A DNA stretch of 64,000 nt from Propioniciclava sp. MC1595 (GCF_017569205.1 NZ_CP071870.1:930001-994000), one strand, 5' to 3'. Positions 40,644 to 49,646 are shown, numbered from the stretch's first letter. Numbers and translations: made by a program. The notes: generated from the letters alone by a model not told the origin.

Positions 40644-42173
40644 TCAGGCCTTGGCGTCGGGGCCGGACGGCTCGACGTCGCCCTTCACCACCGTCGGCGC
40701 GGCACCCTCGCGGCTGGCGAACCGGTCGATGATCGAGGTGAGGTCGTAGCCGGTGGTGTCCTTGACCAGCTGCAGCGTCTGCATCAGGTTCTCCGACACC
40801 TGCTTGGGCAACGCGGCCGCCCCGTCGGTCGAGACCACGGTCAGCTTGTCGATGGACGCCAGCGGCGCGGCCACCTTCTCGGCCATCGCCGGGAGCACCT
40901 CGACCAGCATCTGCAGGACGGCGGCGTCGTTGTAGTGCGCGAACGCCTCGGCGCGCTTGTCCATCGCCTCGGCCTCGGCCTGGCCGACGGCCAGCACCGC
41001 GGCTGCCTGCGCCTCGCCCTCGGCCCGGACGGCCGCGGCCTCGGCGATACGGCGGGCCTTCTCGGCCTCACCGCGCTTGGCGCCCTCGATCGCCTCGGCC
41101 TCGGCCAGCGCCGAACGCCGCGACTTCTCGCCCTCACCGGTCAGGCGGGCCTTCTCGGCCTCGGCCTCGGCGTTCGCGATGGCGGCGGCCTTGTTGGCCT
41201 CGGCGGTCAGGATCGCGGCCTGCCGCTTCGCGGCCGCCTCGGTCTCGACGCGGTAGCGCTCGGCGTCGGCCGGCTTGCGCACCTCGGTGTCGAGCTGGCG
41301 CTCCTTCAGCGCGGCCTGCGCGACGGCGACCTTCTCCTGCTCCAGCAGGATGGCCTGGTCGCGGTCGGCCTGGGCCAGCGGGCCGGACGCTGCCGCCTGG
41401 GCCCGCGCGGCGTCCGTCTCGGCCTGGATCTCGGCCTGGCGCAGGACGAGCGCCCGCTGGGAGACCGCGATCTGCTCCTCGGCGACGATGCGGGCCTGCT
41501 CGGCCTCACGCCGGGCCTCGGCCTCGGCGACCGCGGCGAGGCGGCCGACCTTGGCGGACTCGGGGCGCCCGAGGTCGGAGAGGTAGCTGCCGTCGTCGGT
41601 GATGTCCTGGATCTGGAAGGTGTCGAGCACGAGGCCCTGGCCGGTCAGCGAGGACTCGGACTCGTCGGTGACCCGCTGGGCGAAGGCAGCGCGGTCGCGG
41701 ATGATCTGCTCGACGGTCAGTGAGCCGACGATCGAGCGCAGCGAGCCGGCGAGTGTCTCCTGGGTGAAGGTCTCGATCTCGTCCTGCTGGGAGAGGAAGC
41801 GCTGGGCCGCGGCGCGGATCGAGTCCTCGTTGCCGCCGACCTTGACGATCGCGACGCCGTCGACGTTGAGCTTGATGCCCTGGCCCGACACGGCGTTGCG
41901 GATGGTGACCATGATGCGGCGCGAGCTCAGGTCGAGCACGTGCAGCCGCTGGATGAACGGGATCACGAACACGCCGCCGCCCATGACCACCTTCTGGCCC
42001 GACAGGTCGGTCGACATCAGCCCGGTCTCGGGGTTGACGACCTCCTTGCCCTTGCGGCCGGTGATGATGTACGCCTCGTTGGGCTTGGCGACCTTGTAGC
42101 GGCTCGCGACGAGCAGGCCGACGAGGACGAGCAGGACGAGCAGGCCGCCGATGGCGATCAGGAACTCGGGCAC
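40644..42173 (-). CDS. Flotillin-family SPFH membrane protein
   Basis: This 509-residue protein has an N-terminal membrane helix (FLIAIGGLLVLLVLVGLLVA), an SPFH domain (about 30-200: PNEAYIITGRKGKEVVNPETG, FTQETLAGSLRSIVGSLTVEQI) and a long Ala/Glu coiled coil (about 215-430). It ends in ALPKQVSENLMQTLQLVKDTTGYDL. It should scaffold membrane microdomains with the NfeD protein encoded just upstream. GTG 42173 follows an AGAGAGGA ribosome site. Confidence 0.92.
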   Translation of the reverse strand: MPEFLIAIGGLLVLLVLVGLLVASRYKVAKPNEAYIITGRKGKEVVNPETGLMSTDLSGQKVVMGGGVFVIPFIQRLHVLDLSSRRIMVTIRNAVSGQGIKLNVDGVAIVKVGGNEDSIRAAAQRFLSQQDEIETFTQETLAGSLRSIVGSLTVEQIIRDRAAFAQRVTDESESSLTGQGLVLDTFQIQDITDDGSYLSDLGRPESAKVGRLAAVAEAEARREAEQARIVAEEQIAVSQRALVLRQAEIQAETDAARAQAAASGPLAQADRDQAILLEQEKVAVAQAALKERQLDTEVRKPADAERYRVETEAAAKRQAAILTAEANKAAAIANAEAEAEKARLTGEGEKSRRSALAEAEAIEGAKRGEAEKARRIAEAAAVRAEGEAQAAAVLAVGQAEAEAMDKRAEAFAHYNDAAVLQMLVEVLPAMAEKVAAPLASIDKLTVVSTDGAAALPKQVSENLMQTLQLVKDTTGYDLTSIIDRFASREGAAPTVVKGDVEPSGPDAKA

Positions 42174-42199
42174 GGGGTGGATCCTCTCTGGGGTGGGGG

Positions 42200-42715
42200 C
42201 TACGGGGTCAGTTCGTGGGGCTCGCTGGCGAGGCGCACCTCGACGGCGGTGGGGGAGACGACGGCCGAGACCCACACCTCGGTGCCGGTCTCGATCGGGC
42301 GGTCGGCGCGGGCGCTGAACTTGCGGACGTGGCCGCCCGCGACCAGCCGGACCTCGCCGTAGCCGGCCTCGGGGATCGCCGTGATCACGCGGGCGGGCGC
42401 GCCGACGAGGGAGTCGGAGCGGAAGGTGTGCCGGGCGTCGTGCTTCAGCTTGCGGGTGAGCCAGACCGCGCCCCAGGCGGCGGCCGCGCCGATGACGACA
42501 CCGGACGCCACCGCCACGGCCATGTTGTCGACCAGGGACAGGCCCAGCGCGCCGCCGAAGCCGAAGGCGCCGACGAACGCGCTGATCGAGGAGATGGAGA
42601 AGAGGTCGCTGTCCAGGGCGTCGAGTTGCAGGACGCCGTCGAGCACGTCACCGACCACCAGGGCCACCACGGCGAGGACGATGCCGATCGCGCCGATGAT
42701 GAGGAACGGGGTCAC
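42200..42715 (-). CDS. NfeD-like membrane protein, flotillin partner
   Basis: This 171-residue protein has membrane segments FLIIGAIGIVLAVVALVVGDVL and SAFVGAFGFGGALGLSLV plus one more, then an OB-fold domain (SLVGAPARVITAIPEAGYGEVRL, GTEVWVSAVVSPTAVEVRL). This layout matches the YuaF/NfeD class that pairs with flotillins. It lies 26 nt upstream of the flotillin gene in the same operon. Confidence 0.85.
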   Translation of the reverse strand: MTPFLIIGAIGIVLAVVALVVGDVLDGVLQLDALDSDLFSISSISAFVGAFGFGGALGLSLVDNMAVAVASGVVIGAAAAWGAVWLTRKLKHDARHTFRSDSLVGAPARVITAIPEAGYGEVRLVAGGHVRKFSARADRPIETGTEVWVSAVVSPTAVEVRLASEPHELTP

Positions 42716-42745
42716 AGGTGGGCCCTTTCGCTGGTTGGGACCAGT

Positions 42746-42952
42746 CTACCGGCTCGGGCCGGCCGGCCCGGGGCCCCGATCGCGCTCGCGGCGCCAGCGG
42801 AGGAAGGTGATGACAGCCAGGGCCGCGATGAGCACGAGGGCCCCGACGCCCGTCCATGGCACCTCGCCCGAGGTCGTCCAGCGGAGCACGACGTCGGAAC
42901 CCAGCAACACCAGGAGGCCGAGTTGGATGAGCAGCAGCACGGGTGTCCTCAC
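42746..42952 (-). CDS. Small two-helix membrane protein
   Basis: This 68-residue protein has helices VLLLIQLGLLVLLGSDVVL and GVGALVLIAALAVITFLRW and a basic C-terminus (RRERDRGPGPAGPSR). It lies 30 nt ahead of the NfeD gene and 44 nt after the CoA persulfide reductase gene on the same strand, so it may link the two units. The GTG start is inferred. No family recognised. Confidence 0.55.
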   Translation of the reverse strand: MRTPVLLLIQLGLLVLLGSDVVLRWTTSGEVPWTGVGALVLIAALAVITFLRWRRERDRGPGPAGPSR

Positions 42953-42996
42953 CCGGCCGACCCTATCGGAGGGGTCCGCCGGGCGAGGCCGGTCGT

Positions 42997-44622
42997 TCAG
43001 GCCTGCGCGGCTCGGCCCGCGGCCCAGGTCTTGTAGCCGCCGTCGAGGTTGACGGCGTCGCGACCGAGCTGGCTGAGGATGCGGACGGCCGTGTGGCCCC
43101 GGATGCCCACCGCGCAGTGCACCACGAGCAGGCCCTCGGGCAGCTCGGCGACGCGGTCGCGGAGCTCGTCGACCGGGACGAGCCACGCGCCGGGGATCGA
43201 CCCGGCCTCGAACTCGCCCGGGGTGCGGACGTCGACGACGGTCGCCCCGTCGGCGACGGCGGCCTCGAGCTCGTGCCACTGGATCGAGCGGGTCACGCCC
43301 GAACGGAGGTTGTCGGCGACGTGGCCGAGCATGTTCACCGCGTCCTTGGCCGAGCCGTAGGGCGGGGCGTAGGCGAGCTCGAGCTCGGCGAGGTCGGACG
43401 CCGTGAGGCCGCCCGTGATCGCGGTCGCGATGACGTCGATGCGCTTGTCCACGCCCTCGCCGCCGACGCCCTGGGCCCCCAGGATCGCGTCGGTGACAGG
43501 GTCGACGAGCAGTTTCAGGGCCATGCCCTCCGCGCCGGGGTAGTAGCCGGCGTGCGAGGCCGGGTGGGTGTGGATCGCACGGTAGGGGCGTCCGGACGCC
43601 TGGAGGCGCTTCTCGTTCGCGCCCGTGGCGGCGACGGTGAGGTCGAAGACCTTGACGATCGCGGTGCCGAGCACCGGGCGATTGGACGAGGGCAGGCCCG
43701 CGATGTGGTCGGCCACGCGCCGCCCGGCGAGGTTGGCGGTGTTCGCCAGCGGCACCAGCGTCGCGCCGCCGTCGAGGGCGTCGACCTTCTCGACCGCGTC
43801 GCCCACGGCGTAGATGTCGGGGTCGTTCGTGAGGTGGTTCGCGTCGACCGCGATGCCACCACGCTCGCCGACGGTGAGGCCTGCCTCGGTGGCCAGCGTC
43901 GTGTCGGGGCGGACGCCGATCGCCGCGACCACCACGTCGGCGGGCAGCTCGGTGCCGTCGGCCAGCGTGACCGTCGCCTCGCCGATGGCCGTGACGCCCG
44001 AGCCGAGGTGCAGGTCGACGCCGCCCTTGCGGAGGGCGTCGTGCACGGGGGCGGCCATCTCGGGGTCGAGCGGGGCCATGACCTGGGGCAGGGCCTCGAC
44101 GAGCGCGACCTGCATGCCCAGGTGGACGAGGTTCTCGGCGACCTCGATGCCGATGAACCCGCCGCCGATGACCACGGCGGTCTTCCGGCCGCGAACGGCG
44201 GCGACCATGGCGTCGGTGTCCTCGATGTCGCGCAGGGTGAGGGCGCGCTCGATGCCGGGGATCGGCGGGCGCACCGGGCGGGCGCCGGGGGAGAGGATGA
44301 CCTTGTCGTAGGGGAGCTCCTCGGTGGCGCCGGTGGCGAGGTTGCGCACGTGCACGACCTTGTTCTCGCGGTCGATGCGCGTGGCCTCGGTGGCGACGCG
44401 CACGTCGAGGCGGAAGCGGGCGGCCAGCGACTGGGGGGTCTGGAGGAGCAGCGACGAACGCTCCGGGATGACGCCGCCCACGTGATAGGGCAGGCCGCAG
44501 TTGGCGAACGACACGTGGCGCGTGCGCTCGAGGACGATGATCTGGGCGTTCTCGTCGAGCCGGCGCAGGCGCGTGGCCGCGCTCATGCCCCCGGCGACTC
44601 CACCGATGATGATGACTCGCAT
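42997..44622 (-). CDS. CoA-disulfide/CoA-persulfide reductase fused to a rhodanese domain
   Basis: This 541-residue FAD enzyme has GGVAGGMSAATRLRRL (FAD), the single active thiol C42 (FANCGLPYHVGG), VVIGGGFIGIEVAENL (NADPH site) and a dimer domain. A C-terminal rhodanese domain spans about 445-541, with C503 in VVHCAVGIRGHTA. Enzymes of this layout reduce CoA persulfide or disulfide and clear reactive sulfur. TATCTT lies exactly 7 nt before the ATG (leaderless) and overlaps the CstR-type operator at 44633, so persulfide induction is likely. Confidence 0.9.
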   Translation of the reverse strand: MRVIIIGGVAGGMSAATRLRRLDENAQIIVLERTRHVSFANCGLPYHVGGVIPERSSLLLQTPQSLAARFRLDVRVATEATRIDRENKVVHVRNLATGATEELPYDKVILSPGARPVRPPIPGIERALTLRDIEDTDAMVAAVRGRKTAVVIGGGFIGIEVAENLVHLGMQVALVEALPQVMAPLDPEMAAPVHDALRKGGVDLHLGSGVTAIGEATVTLADGTELPADVVVAAIGVRPDTTLATEAGLTVGERGGIAVDANHLTNDPDIYAVGDAVEKVDALDGGATLVPLANTANLAGRRVADHIAGLPSSNRPVLGTAIVKVFDLTVAATGANEKRLQASGRPYRAIHTHPASHAGYYPGAEGMALKLLVDPVTDAILGAQGVGGEGVDKRIDVIATAITGGLTASDLAELELAYAPPYGSAKDAVNMLGHVADNLRSGVTRSIQWHELEAAVADGATVVDVRTPGEFEAGSIPGAWLVPVDELRDRVAELPEGLLVVHCAVGIRGHTAVRILSQLGRDAVNLDGGYKTWAAGRAAQA

Positions 44623-44632
44623 GGACACGAAG

Positions 44633-44648
44633 ATACCCCCAGGGGTAT
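44633..44648. promoter_or_regulatory. Shared CstR-type operator between two divergent promoters
   Basis: ATACCCCCAGGGGTAT is an almost perfect palindrome. Rightwards it lies between TGGACA (44622-44627) and TATAGT (44646-44651), spacer 18. Leftwards its edge forms TATCTT (44635-44630), the -10 of the reductase gene. One bound repressor would close both promoters. Confidence 0.85.
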
Positions 44649-44692
44649 AGTTGGGACCAATCCAGATGGAAACCAATCGTAGGAGAGAGAAC

Positions 44693-44860
44693 ATGTGTCG
44701 TCCCGTTACGTGCAAGCAGTGCGGCAAGACCACCTGGGCCGGCTGCGGCCAGCACATCGCGTCCGTGAAGGCCGGCGTCCCCGCCGGTCAGTGGTGCGAC
44801 GGCCACAAGGATGCCGCCCCGGCTCAGTCCGGCGGCTTCTTCAGCAAGCTCTTCGGCTGA
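44693..44860 (+). CDS. Cys-rich 55-residue protein under CstR-type control
   Basis: This small protein has the pattern C-R-P-V-T-C-K-Q-C-G-K-T-T-W, then GCGQH and QWCDGH: six Cys and two His in the first 40 residues. A short tail follows, ending in an amphipathic SGGFFSKLFG. It looks like a metal-binding (zinc or copper) or thiol-rich miniprotein. A strong AGGAGAGAG ribosome site and the operator-controlled promoter show it is a real gene, followed by a strong terminator. The function is unknown; the context suggests reactive sulfur or metal stress. Confidence 0.85.
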   Translation: MCRPVTCKQCGKTTWAGCGQHIASVKAGVPAGQWCDGHKDAAPAQSGGFFSKLFG

Positions 44861-44869
44861 GCCCGACGC

Positions 44870-44907
44870 GGTGAGCCCGTGCCCCACCCGGGGGGCACGG
44901 GCTCACC
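44870..44907. terminator. Strong hairpin terminator between the Cys-rich protein gene and hemL
   Basis: A perfect 16-bp stem (44870-44885 with 44892-44907; arm GGTGAGCCCGTGCCCC) with a 6-nt loop lies between convergent genes. Confidence 0.85.
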
Positions 44908-44913
44908 GCTGTC

Positions 44914-46242
44914 TCAGGGCCGGGCCGACGCCGCCGCCCGCGCGGCGACCGGGAGCGCCTCGGCGATGCGGTTGAGCGCCTCGTCGTCGTGGGCCGCGCT
45001 CAGGAACCACGCCTCGAACACGCTGGGCGGCAGGGCCACGCCGGCGTCCAGCATCGCGTGGAAGAACGGCGCGTACCGGAAGCCGTCAGCCGCCTTCGCC
45101 TGGTCGTAGTTCCGGACGCCGTGGGTCGCGGCGTCCTCACCGAAGAAGCAGCTGAACAGGTTGCCGGCGGTCTGGATCCGGTACGGCAGGCCCTCGGCGT
45201 CGAGGGCCGCGGCGAGGGCGTCCTGCACCTGGCGCGACGCACGGTCGACGTGGGCGTAGACCGCGTCGTCGGCCAGCTTCAGGGTGGCGATGCCGGCGGC
45301 GGTGGCGAGCGGGTTCCCGGACAGCGTGCCGGCCTGGTAGACGGGGCCGACGGGGGCGAGGAGGTCCATCAGCCGGGCAGGGCCGGCGAGCGCGGCCAGC
45401 GGCATGCCGCCGCCGACGACCTTGCCGTAGGTCACCAGGTCGGGGGTGACGGGGGCCTCGCCCAGCGACGCCTCGATGCCCCACCAACCGGCCGGGCCGA
45501 CCCGGAAGCCGGTCAGCACCTCGTCGGAGATCATGAGCGCGCCGTGGTCGAGCGTCAGGCGGCGTATTGCGGCGTTGAAGCCCGGGTCCGGCGGGATGAC
45601 GCCCATGTTCGCCGGGGACGCCTCGGTGATCACGCAGGCGATCTCGGACCCACGCTCGGCGAACACCTGCTCGAGCGCGGCGGTGTCGTTGTAGTCGATG
45701 ACGAGCGTGTCGCCGGCGGCCGCGCGGGTGACCCCGGCCGAGCCGGGCATGCCCTGGGTCGCCACGCCCGAGCCGGCGGCGGCCAGCAGGGCGTCGGAGT
45801 GGCCGTGGTAGCAGCCCGCGAACTTCACGATCACGTCGCGCCCGGTCGCGCCGCGCGCCACGCGGATCGCGGTCATCGTGGCCTCGGTGCCGGTCGACAC
45901 GAACCGCACCTTGTCGGCGAACGGGATGCGCGCCCGGATCAGGTCGGCCAACTCGACCTCGGCGGTGGTCGGGGCGCCGAAGGACAGCCCGCGCGTGGCG
46001 GCCTCCTGCACGGCGGCGACCACTGCGGGGTGCGCGTGGCCCAGCAGCGCGGGGCCCCACGAGCAGACGAGGTCGACGTAGCGCCGATCGTCGATGTCGA
46101 CCACGTGCGCGCCCGAGGCCGCCTTCAGGAACACCGGCGTGCCGCCCACCGACCCGAACGCCCGCACGGGTGAGCTCACCCCGCCCGGGATGACCTCACA
46201 GGCGTGGCGGTAGACGTCCTCCATGGACAGGTGGCTGGGCAC
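44914..46242 (-). CDS. hemL: Glutamate-1-semialdehyde 2,1-aminomutase
   Basis: This 442-residue PLP enzyme makes 5-aminolevulinate from glutamate semialdehyde, the step after Hem[17 protein letters not shown] at the start, [16 protein letters not shown] and the PLP lysine in [15 protein letters not shown] are diagnostic. GTG 46242 is chosen for its GAGAGGAG ribosome site; ATG 46224 is the alternative. It is separated from hemB by a DUF421 gene, an insertion in an otherwise contiguous heme cluster. Confidence 0.96.
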   Translation of the reverse strand: MPSHLSMEDVYRHACEVIPGGVSSPVRAFGSVGGTPVFLKAASGAHVVDIDDRRYVDLVCSWGPALLGHAHPAVVAAVQEAATRGLSFGAPTTAEVELADLIRARIPFADKVRFVSTGTEATMTAIRVARGATGRDVIVKFAGCYHGHSDALLAAAGSGVATQGMPGSAGVTRAAAGDTLVIDYNDTAALEQVFAERGSEIACVITEASPANMGVIPPDPGFNAAIRRLTLDHGALMISDEVLTGFRVGPAGWWGIEASLGEAPVTPDLVTYGKVVGGGMPLAALAGPARLMDLLAPVGPVYQAGTLSGNPLATAAGIATLKLADDAVYAHVDRASRQVQDALAAALDAEGLPYRIQTAGNLFSCFFGEDAATHGVRNYDQAKAADGFRYAPFFHAMLDAGVALPPSVFEAWFLSAAHDDEALNRIAEALPVAARAAASARP

Positions 46243-46313
46243 ACTGGCTCCTCTCGTCGCTCGACGGGGTCCATCATGGCTCACCACGCGTCGCGGCGAA
46301 GCGGGAGGCACGA

Positions 46314-46352
46314 CCAGGGCTTGAGTTTCGAGCGCCCAGGGCTTGAGTTTCG
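46314..46352. repeat. Two direct copies of a 17-nt repeat, left of the DUF421 gene
   Basis: CCAGGGCTTGAGTTTCG occurs exactly at 46314-46330 and 46336-46352 (period 22). Three related copies in the opposite orientation lie on the other side of the DUF421 gene. Confidence 0.85.
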
Positions 46353-46359
46353 TGCCCGC

Positions 46360-46932
46360 TCAGGCCGCCCCGACCAGGTGGCCCGGGACGAGCTCGGCAC
46401 CGAGGACGCCCTCCAGCAGGCGGGCGTCGATGCGCTCGCCGCGGCGGAGGACGGTGACACCGCCCCGGGACTCCAGGATCACCAGCGCCGCGTCGTCCAC
46501 GTGGCGCAGCCCGGCCGTGCGGAGGCGGAGCAGCACGTCGGCGTCCGAGGTCACGCGCTCGCGCTTGGGGCGGTCGACGAACTGGCCCTCGATCATGACC
46601 ACCCGCGGCCGGTGCCGTGGGGCCGTGGCGCGCTTGGCCCACGCCGGCGTGGAGACCTTGCGGAGGCGACCGATGATCGCCTCCATCAGCAGCAGCGTGG
46701 CCGCGGCGACGATCGCCCCTCCCAGGGTGGGGAAGTCGCCCAGCATGGCGCGCGCCATCAGGCTGCCCAGCACGGTGAGCAGGGCGACGCTCAGCGTCGA
46801 CGAGCTCGAGAACAGGCGTGGCCCCCACAACGTGAGGACCACCGAGTACAGGACGTAGAGCAGCGCCGAGGCGACTGCGACCCCCAGCGCGCCGTCGGGG
46901 GAGATGCCGATGTGGGTCCACAGCTCGTCCAT
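46360..46932 (-). CDS. DUF421 (YetF/YcaP-type) membrane protein
   Basis: This 190-residue protein has three N-terminal membrane helices (VASALLYVLYSVVLTLWG, LSVALLTVLGSLMARAML, GGAIVAAATLLLMEAIIGRL) and a cytoplasmic alpha/beta domain with VVMIEGQFVDR. The role of this family is not settled. It sits between hemL and hemB and is flanked by inverted copies of a short repeat, which suggests it was inserted into the heme cluster. Confidence 0.8.
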   Translation of the reverse strand: MDELWTHIGISPDGALGVAVASALLYVLYSVVLTLWGPRLFSSSSTLSVALLTVLGSLMARAMLGDFPTLGGAIVAAATLLLMEAIIGRLRKVSTPAWAKRATAPRHRPRVVMIEGQFVDRPKRERVTSDADVLLRLRTAGLRHVDDAALVILESRGGVTVLRRGERIDARLLEGVLGAELVPGHLVGAA

Positions 46933-46951
46933 GGGCTCATTGAAGCAGAGC

Positions 46952-47012
46952 GGAAACCCAAGCCCTGGGCGTCCAGAACCCAAGCCCTGGGCGCGGAAAA
47001 CTCAAGCCCTCG
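46952..47012. repeat. Three copies of the same repeat, opposite orientation, right of the DUF421 gene
   Basis: On the minus strand CCAGGGCTTGGGTTTCC (46968-46952), CCAGGGCTTGGGTTCT (46990-46975) and CGAGGGCTTGAGTTTTCC (47012-46995) follow at a 22-nt period. The last one overlaps the end of hemB (codons for Ser-Arg-Ala-stop). Confidence 0.8.
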
Positions 47013-47973
47013 ACGCGAGCTCCAGGGCGAAGTAGGTGAGCACGATGTCGGCGCCGGCGCGCACGATCGAGGTCACCGACTCGGCCATCGCGGCCTCGCG
47101 GGTGATCCAGCCTCGCTCGGCGGCGGCGGCGATCATCGCGTACTCGCCCGACACCTGGTAGGCGGCCACCGGCACGTCGGACGCCGCGGCCACGTCGGCC
47201 AGCACGTCCAGGTAGTGCGAGGCGGGCTTCACCATCACCATGTCGGCGCCCTCGGCGAGGTCCAGTATCGCCTCCCGCAACCCTTCGCGCCGGTTGGCCG
47301 GGTCCTGCTGGTAGGTGCGGCGGTCGCCGACCAGCGACGACCCGACGGCCTCGCGGAACGGCCCGTAGAACGCCGAGGCGTACTTCGCCGCGTAGGCGAG
47401 GATCGCGACGTCGGTGTGCCCGGCCTCGTCCAGGCCCCGGCGGATCGCGAGCACCTGGCCGTCCATCATCCCGGAGGGGCCGACGACCTGGGCGCCGGCG
47501 TCGGCCTGCGACACCGCGAGGCGGACGTAGGCGTCGAGGGTGGCGTCGTTGTCGACCCGGCCCTTGGCGTCGAGCACGCCGCAGTGGCCGTGGGAGGTGA
47601 ACTCGTCCAGGCACGTGTCGGCCATGACCACGAGCGCATCGCCGACCTCGCCGCGCACCGCGGCCAGCCCTCGGTTCAGGATCGAGCCGGGCTCCTCGCC
47701 GCACGAGCCCGCGGCGTCCTTGTCGGAGTCGAGCGGGACGCCGAACAGCATCAGCCCGCCCAGCCCGGCCCGCGCGGCGCGCACGGCCTCGCGGCGCAGG
47801 GAGTCCAGCGTGTGCTGCACGACCCCGGGCATCGACTCGATGGCGCTGGGCTCGGACAGCCCGTCGCGCACGAACACCGGCAGCACCAACTGCGCGGGCG
47901 AGACGCGCGTCTCGCGGACCAGCGAGCGCATGGCCGCGGTCGTCCGCAGCCGGCGGGGGCGGATGGTGGTCAT
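47002..47973 (-). CDS. hemB: Porphobilinogen synthase (delta-aminolevulinate dehydratase)
   Basis: This 323-residue enzyme condenses two ALA into porphobilinogen. ILAYAAKYASAFYGPFREA and MVMVKPASHYLDV carry the two Schiff-base lysines. The metal loop is DTCLDEFTSHGHCGVL; with Asp in the second position it is not the full three-Cys zinc site and fits a Mg-type or mixed enzyme. Its ATG overlaps the hemCD stop (ATGA). Its last codons form part of a repeat copy. Confidence 0.96.
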   Translation of the reverse strand: MTTIRPRRLRTTAAMRSLVRETRVSPAQLVLPVFVRDGLSEPSAIESMPGVVQHTLDSLRREAVRAARAGLGGLMLFGVPLDSDKDAAGSCGEEPGSILNRGLAAVRGEVGDALVVMADTCLDEFTSHGHCGVLDAKGRVDNDATLDAYVRLAVSQADAGAQVVGPSGMMDGQVLAIRRGLDEAGHTDVAILAYAAKYASAFYGPFREAVGSSLVGDRRTYQQDPANRREGLREAILDLAEGADMVMVKPASHYLDVLADVAAASDVPVAAYQVSGEYAMIAAAAERGWITREAAMAESVTSIVRAGADIVLTYFALELASRA

Positions 47974-49646
47974 CGGTTCTCCTCGGTGAGGGCGCGGATC
48001 AGGGCGTCGACGACCCCGGGGCCGTCCTGGGTGGCGGCGACGGCGTCCACGCGCAGGCCGACGGCGTCGGACGCCGCAGCGCTGGGCTCGCCCAGCGTGA
48101 CGATCGCCACGTGCGGGTCGGGCATGCCGAGCAGGTCGACGACCGCGCGGGCGATCGAGCCGGCGGTGACGACCACCGCGTCGTAGTCGGCCCACGCACG
48201 CACGTCGGGGGCGTCGGTGACGGTGGCGGTGGTGTAGGTGTGCACGACCTCGACGTCCCAGCCACGCTCGGCCAGGCCGTCGGCCAGCCGCGGGGAAGCG
48301 AGCGCCGAGCCGGCGAGCAGCACCGAAGCCGGGTCCTGCGGCAGGGCGGCGAGGAGGGCGTCGGCGTCCGACTTGGTGGGGGGCACGAGGTCGACCCGCG
48401 CGCCGGTGGCCTCGACCGCGGCGGCGGTCGCGGGACCCACGACGGCGATGCGGTCGGCGAGGTCGGCCAGGTCGACCTGCGCCTCGGTGAGCATCCGGAC
48501 GCCCACGGGCGAGGTCAGCACCACCCAGTCCCGGCGGCCGGGGAGCGCGAAGGGCAGCGGACGTGTCTCGGTGACGGGAACGGCGTCCACCTCGGCGCCG
48601 GCGGCGCGGATCGCCTGGGCGAGGGGGCCCTCGGGGCGGGGCAGCAGCACGCGGCGCCCGACGAGGGCCTCGACCGTGCCGGGCGCCCACAGCGCCTTCT
48701 CGTGGTGGAAGTCCTCGAGCTGGCTCTCGCGGGTGGCGCCCAGCGGGGTGACCTCGGCGGCGCCCTGGGCGAGCAGGTCGGCGGCGACCTCGCGCCCGAG
48801 CGCGTCGGGGTCGGTGTCCGCGGGCACGCTGCGCCGGGTGGTCACTGACCGGGTGCCCTCGGCGTTGAACACGGCCGCGGTGAACTCGAGGTGGCCGTTC
48901 GCGAACCGCGCATACGCGCCCACGGGTGCCGCGCAGCCGGCCTCGAGCTCGGCGAGCACCCGCCGCTCGGCGGTCACGCAGGCCCGGGTCTCGGCGTGGT
49001 CGAGCTCCGCGAGGGCCTCGCGCAGGCTGATGTCGACGCTGCGGCACTCGACCGCGAGGGCACCCTGGCCGGGCGCGGGCAGCAGGTCGAGGGTGTCGGT
49101 GGCGGCGTCGTAGCGGCCCAGCCGGGCGAGCCCGGCCCGGGCCAGGACGACCGCGTCGAGGTCGCCCTGGGTGGTGGCGTCGCCGTGCACGCGGGCGAGC
49201 CGGGTGCCGACGTTGCCGCGGATCTCGACCACCGTGAGGTCCGGACGCCGCGCGCGCAGCTGGGCCGCCCGCCGGGGCGACCCGGTGCCGACCCGCGCCA
49301 GGGGCGGGAGGTCCTGCAGCCGTAGGCCGTCGCGGGCGCAGAGCGCGTCGAAGGGCAGCTCGCGCTCGGGGACGGCCGCGATGACGAGCCCCTCGACAGG
49401 TGCGGTGGGCAGGTCCTTCAGCGAGTGCACGACGAGGTCGACCTCGCCCTCGAGCAGCGCCCGGCGCAGGGCCGCCGCGAACACGCCCAGGCCGCCGGCC
49501 TCGAGCAGCGACCCCGACGTGACGTCGCCCTCGGAGCGGATCGTGACCAGCTCGACCTCGTGGCCGAGCTCGGTCAGCGCGGCCGCGACGTGGCCCGACT
49601 GGGTGCGGGCGAGCTCGGAGCCCCGGGTGCCCAGGCGCAGCTTCAC
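47970..49646 (-). CDS. hemCD: Fused porphobilinogen deaminase / uroporphyrinogen-III synthase
   Basis: This 558-residue protein consists of HemC, residues about 1-310 (LRLGTRGSELARTQSGHV, VHSLKDLPT, and the dipyrromethane cofactor C238 in LEAGCAAPVGAYA), followed without a break by HemD, about 320-558 (VLLPRPEGPLAQAIRAAGAEVDAVPV, DWVVLTSPVGVRMLTEA, VVTAGSIARAVVDLLG). It would turn four porphobilinogen into uroporphyrinogen III, channelling the unstable hydroxymethylbilane. GTG 49646 overlaps the hemY stop. Confidence 0.94.
   Translation of the reverse strand: MKLRLGTRGSELARTQSGHVAAALTELGHEVELVTIRSEGDVTSGSLLEAGGLGVFAAALRRALLEGEVDLVVHSLKDLPTAPVEGLVIAAVPERELPFDALCARDGLRLQDLPPLARVGTGSPRRAAQLRARRPDLTVVEIRGNVGTRLARVHGDATTQGDLDAVVLARAGLARLGRYDAATDTLDLLPAPGQGALAVECRSVDISLREALAELDHAETRACVTAERRVLAELEAGCAAPVGAYARFANGHLEFTAAVFNAEGTRSVTTRRSVPADTDPDALGREVAADLLAQGAAEVTPLGATRESQLEDFHHEKALWAPGTVEALVGRRVLLPRPEGPLAQAIRAAGAEVDAVPVTETRPLPFALPGRRDWVVLTSPVGVRMLTEAQVDLADLADRIAVVGPATAAAVEATGARVDLVPPTKSDADALLAALPQDPASVLLAGSALASPRLADGLAERGWDVEVVHTYTTATVTDAPDVRAWADYDAVVVTAGSIARAVVDLLGMPDPHVAIVTLGEPSAAASDAVGLRVDAVAATQDGPGVVDALIRALTEENR

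Noticed and set aside
46314-47012. Insertion sequence around the DUF421 gene
   Set aside because: The gene is a membrane protein, not a transposase, and no target-site duplication is visible; only repeats are reported.
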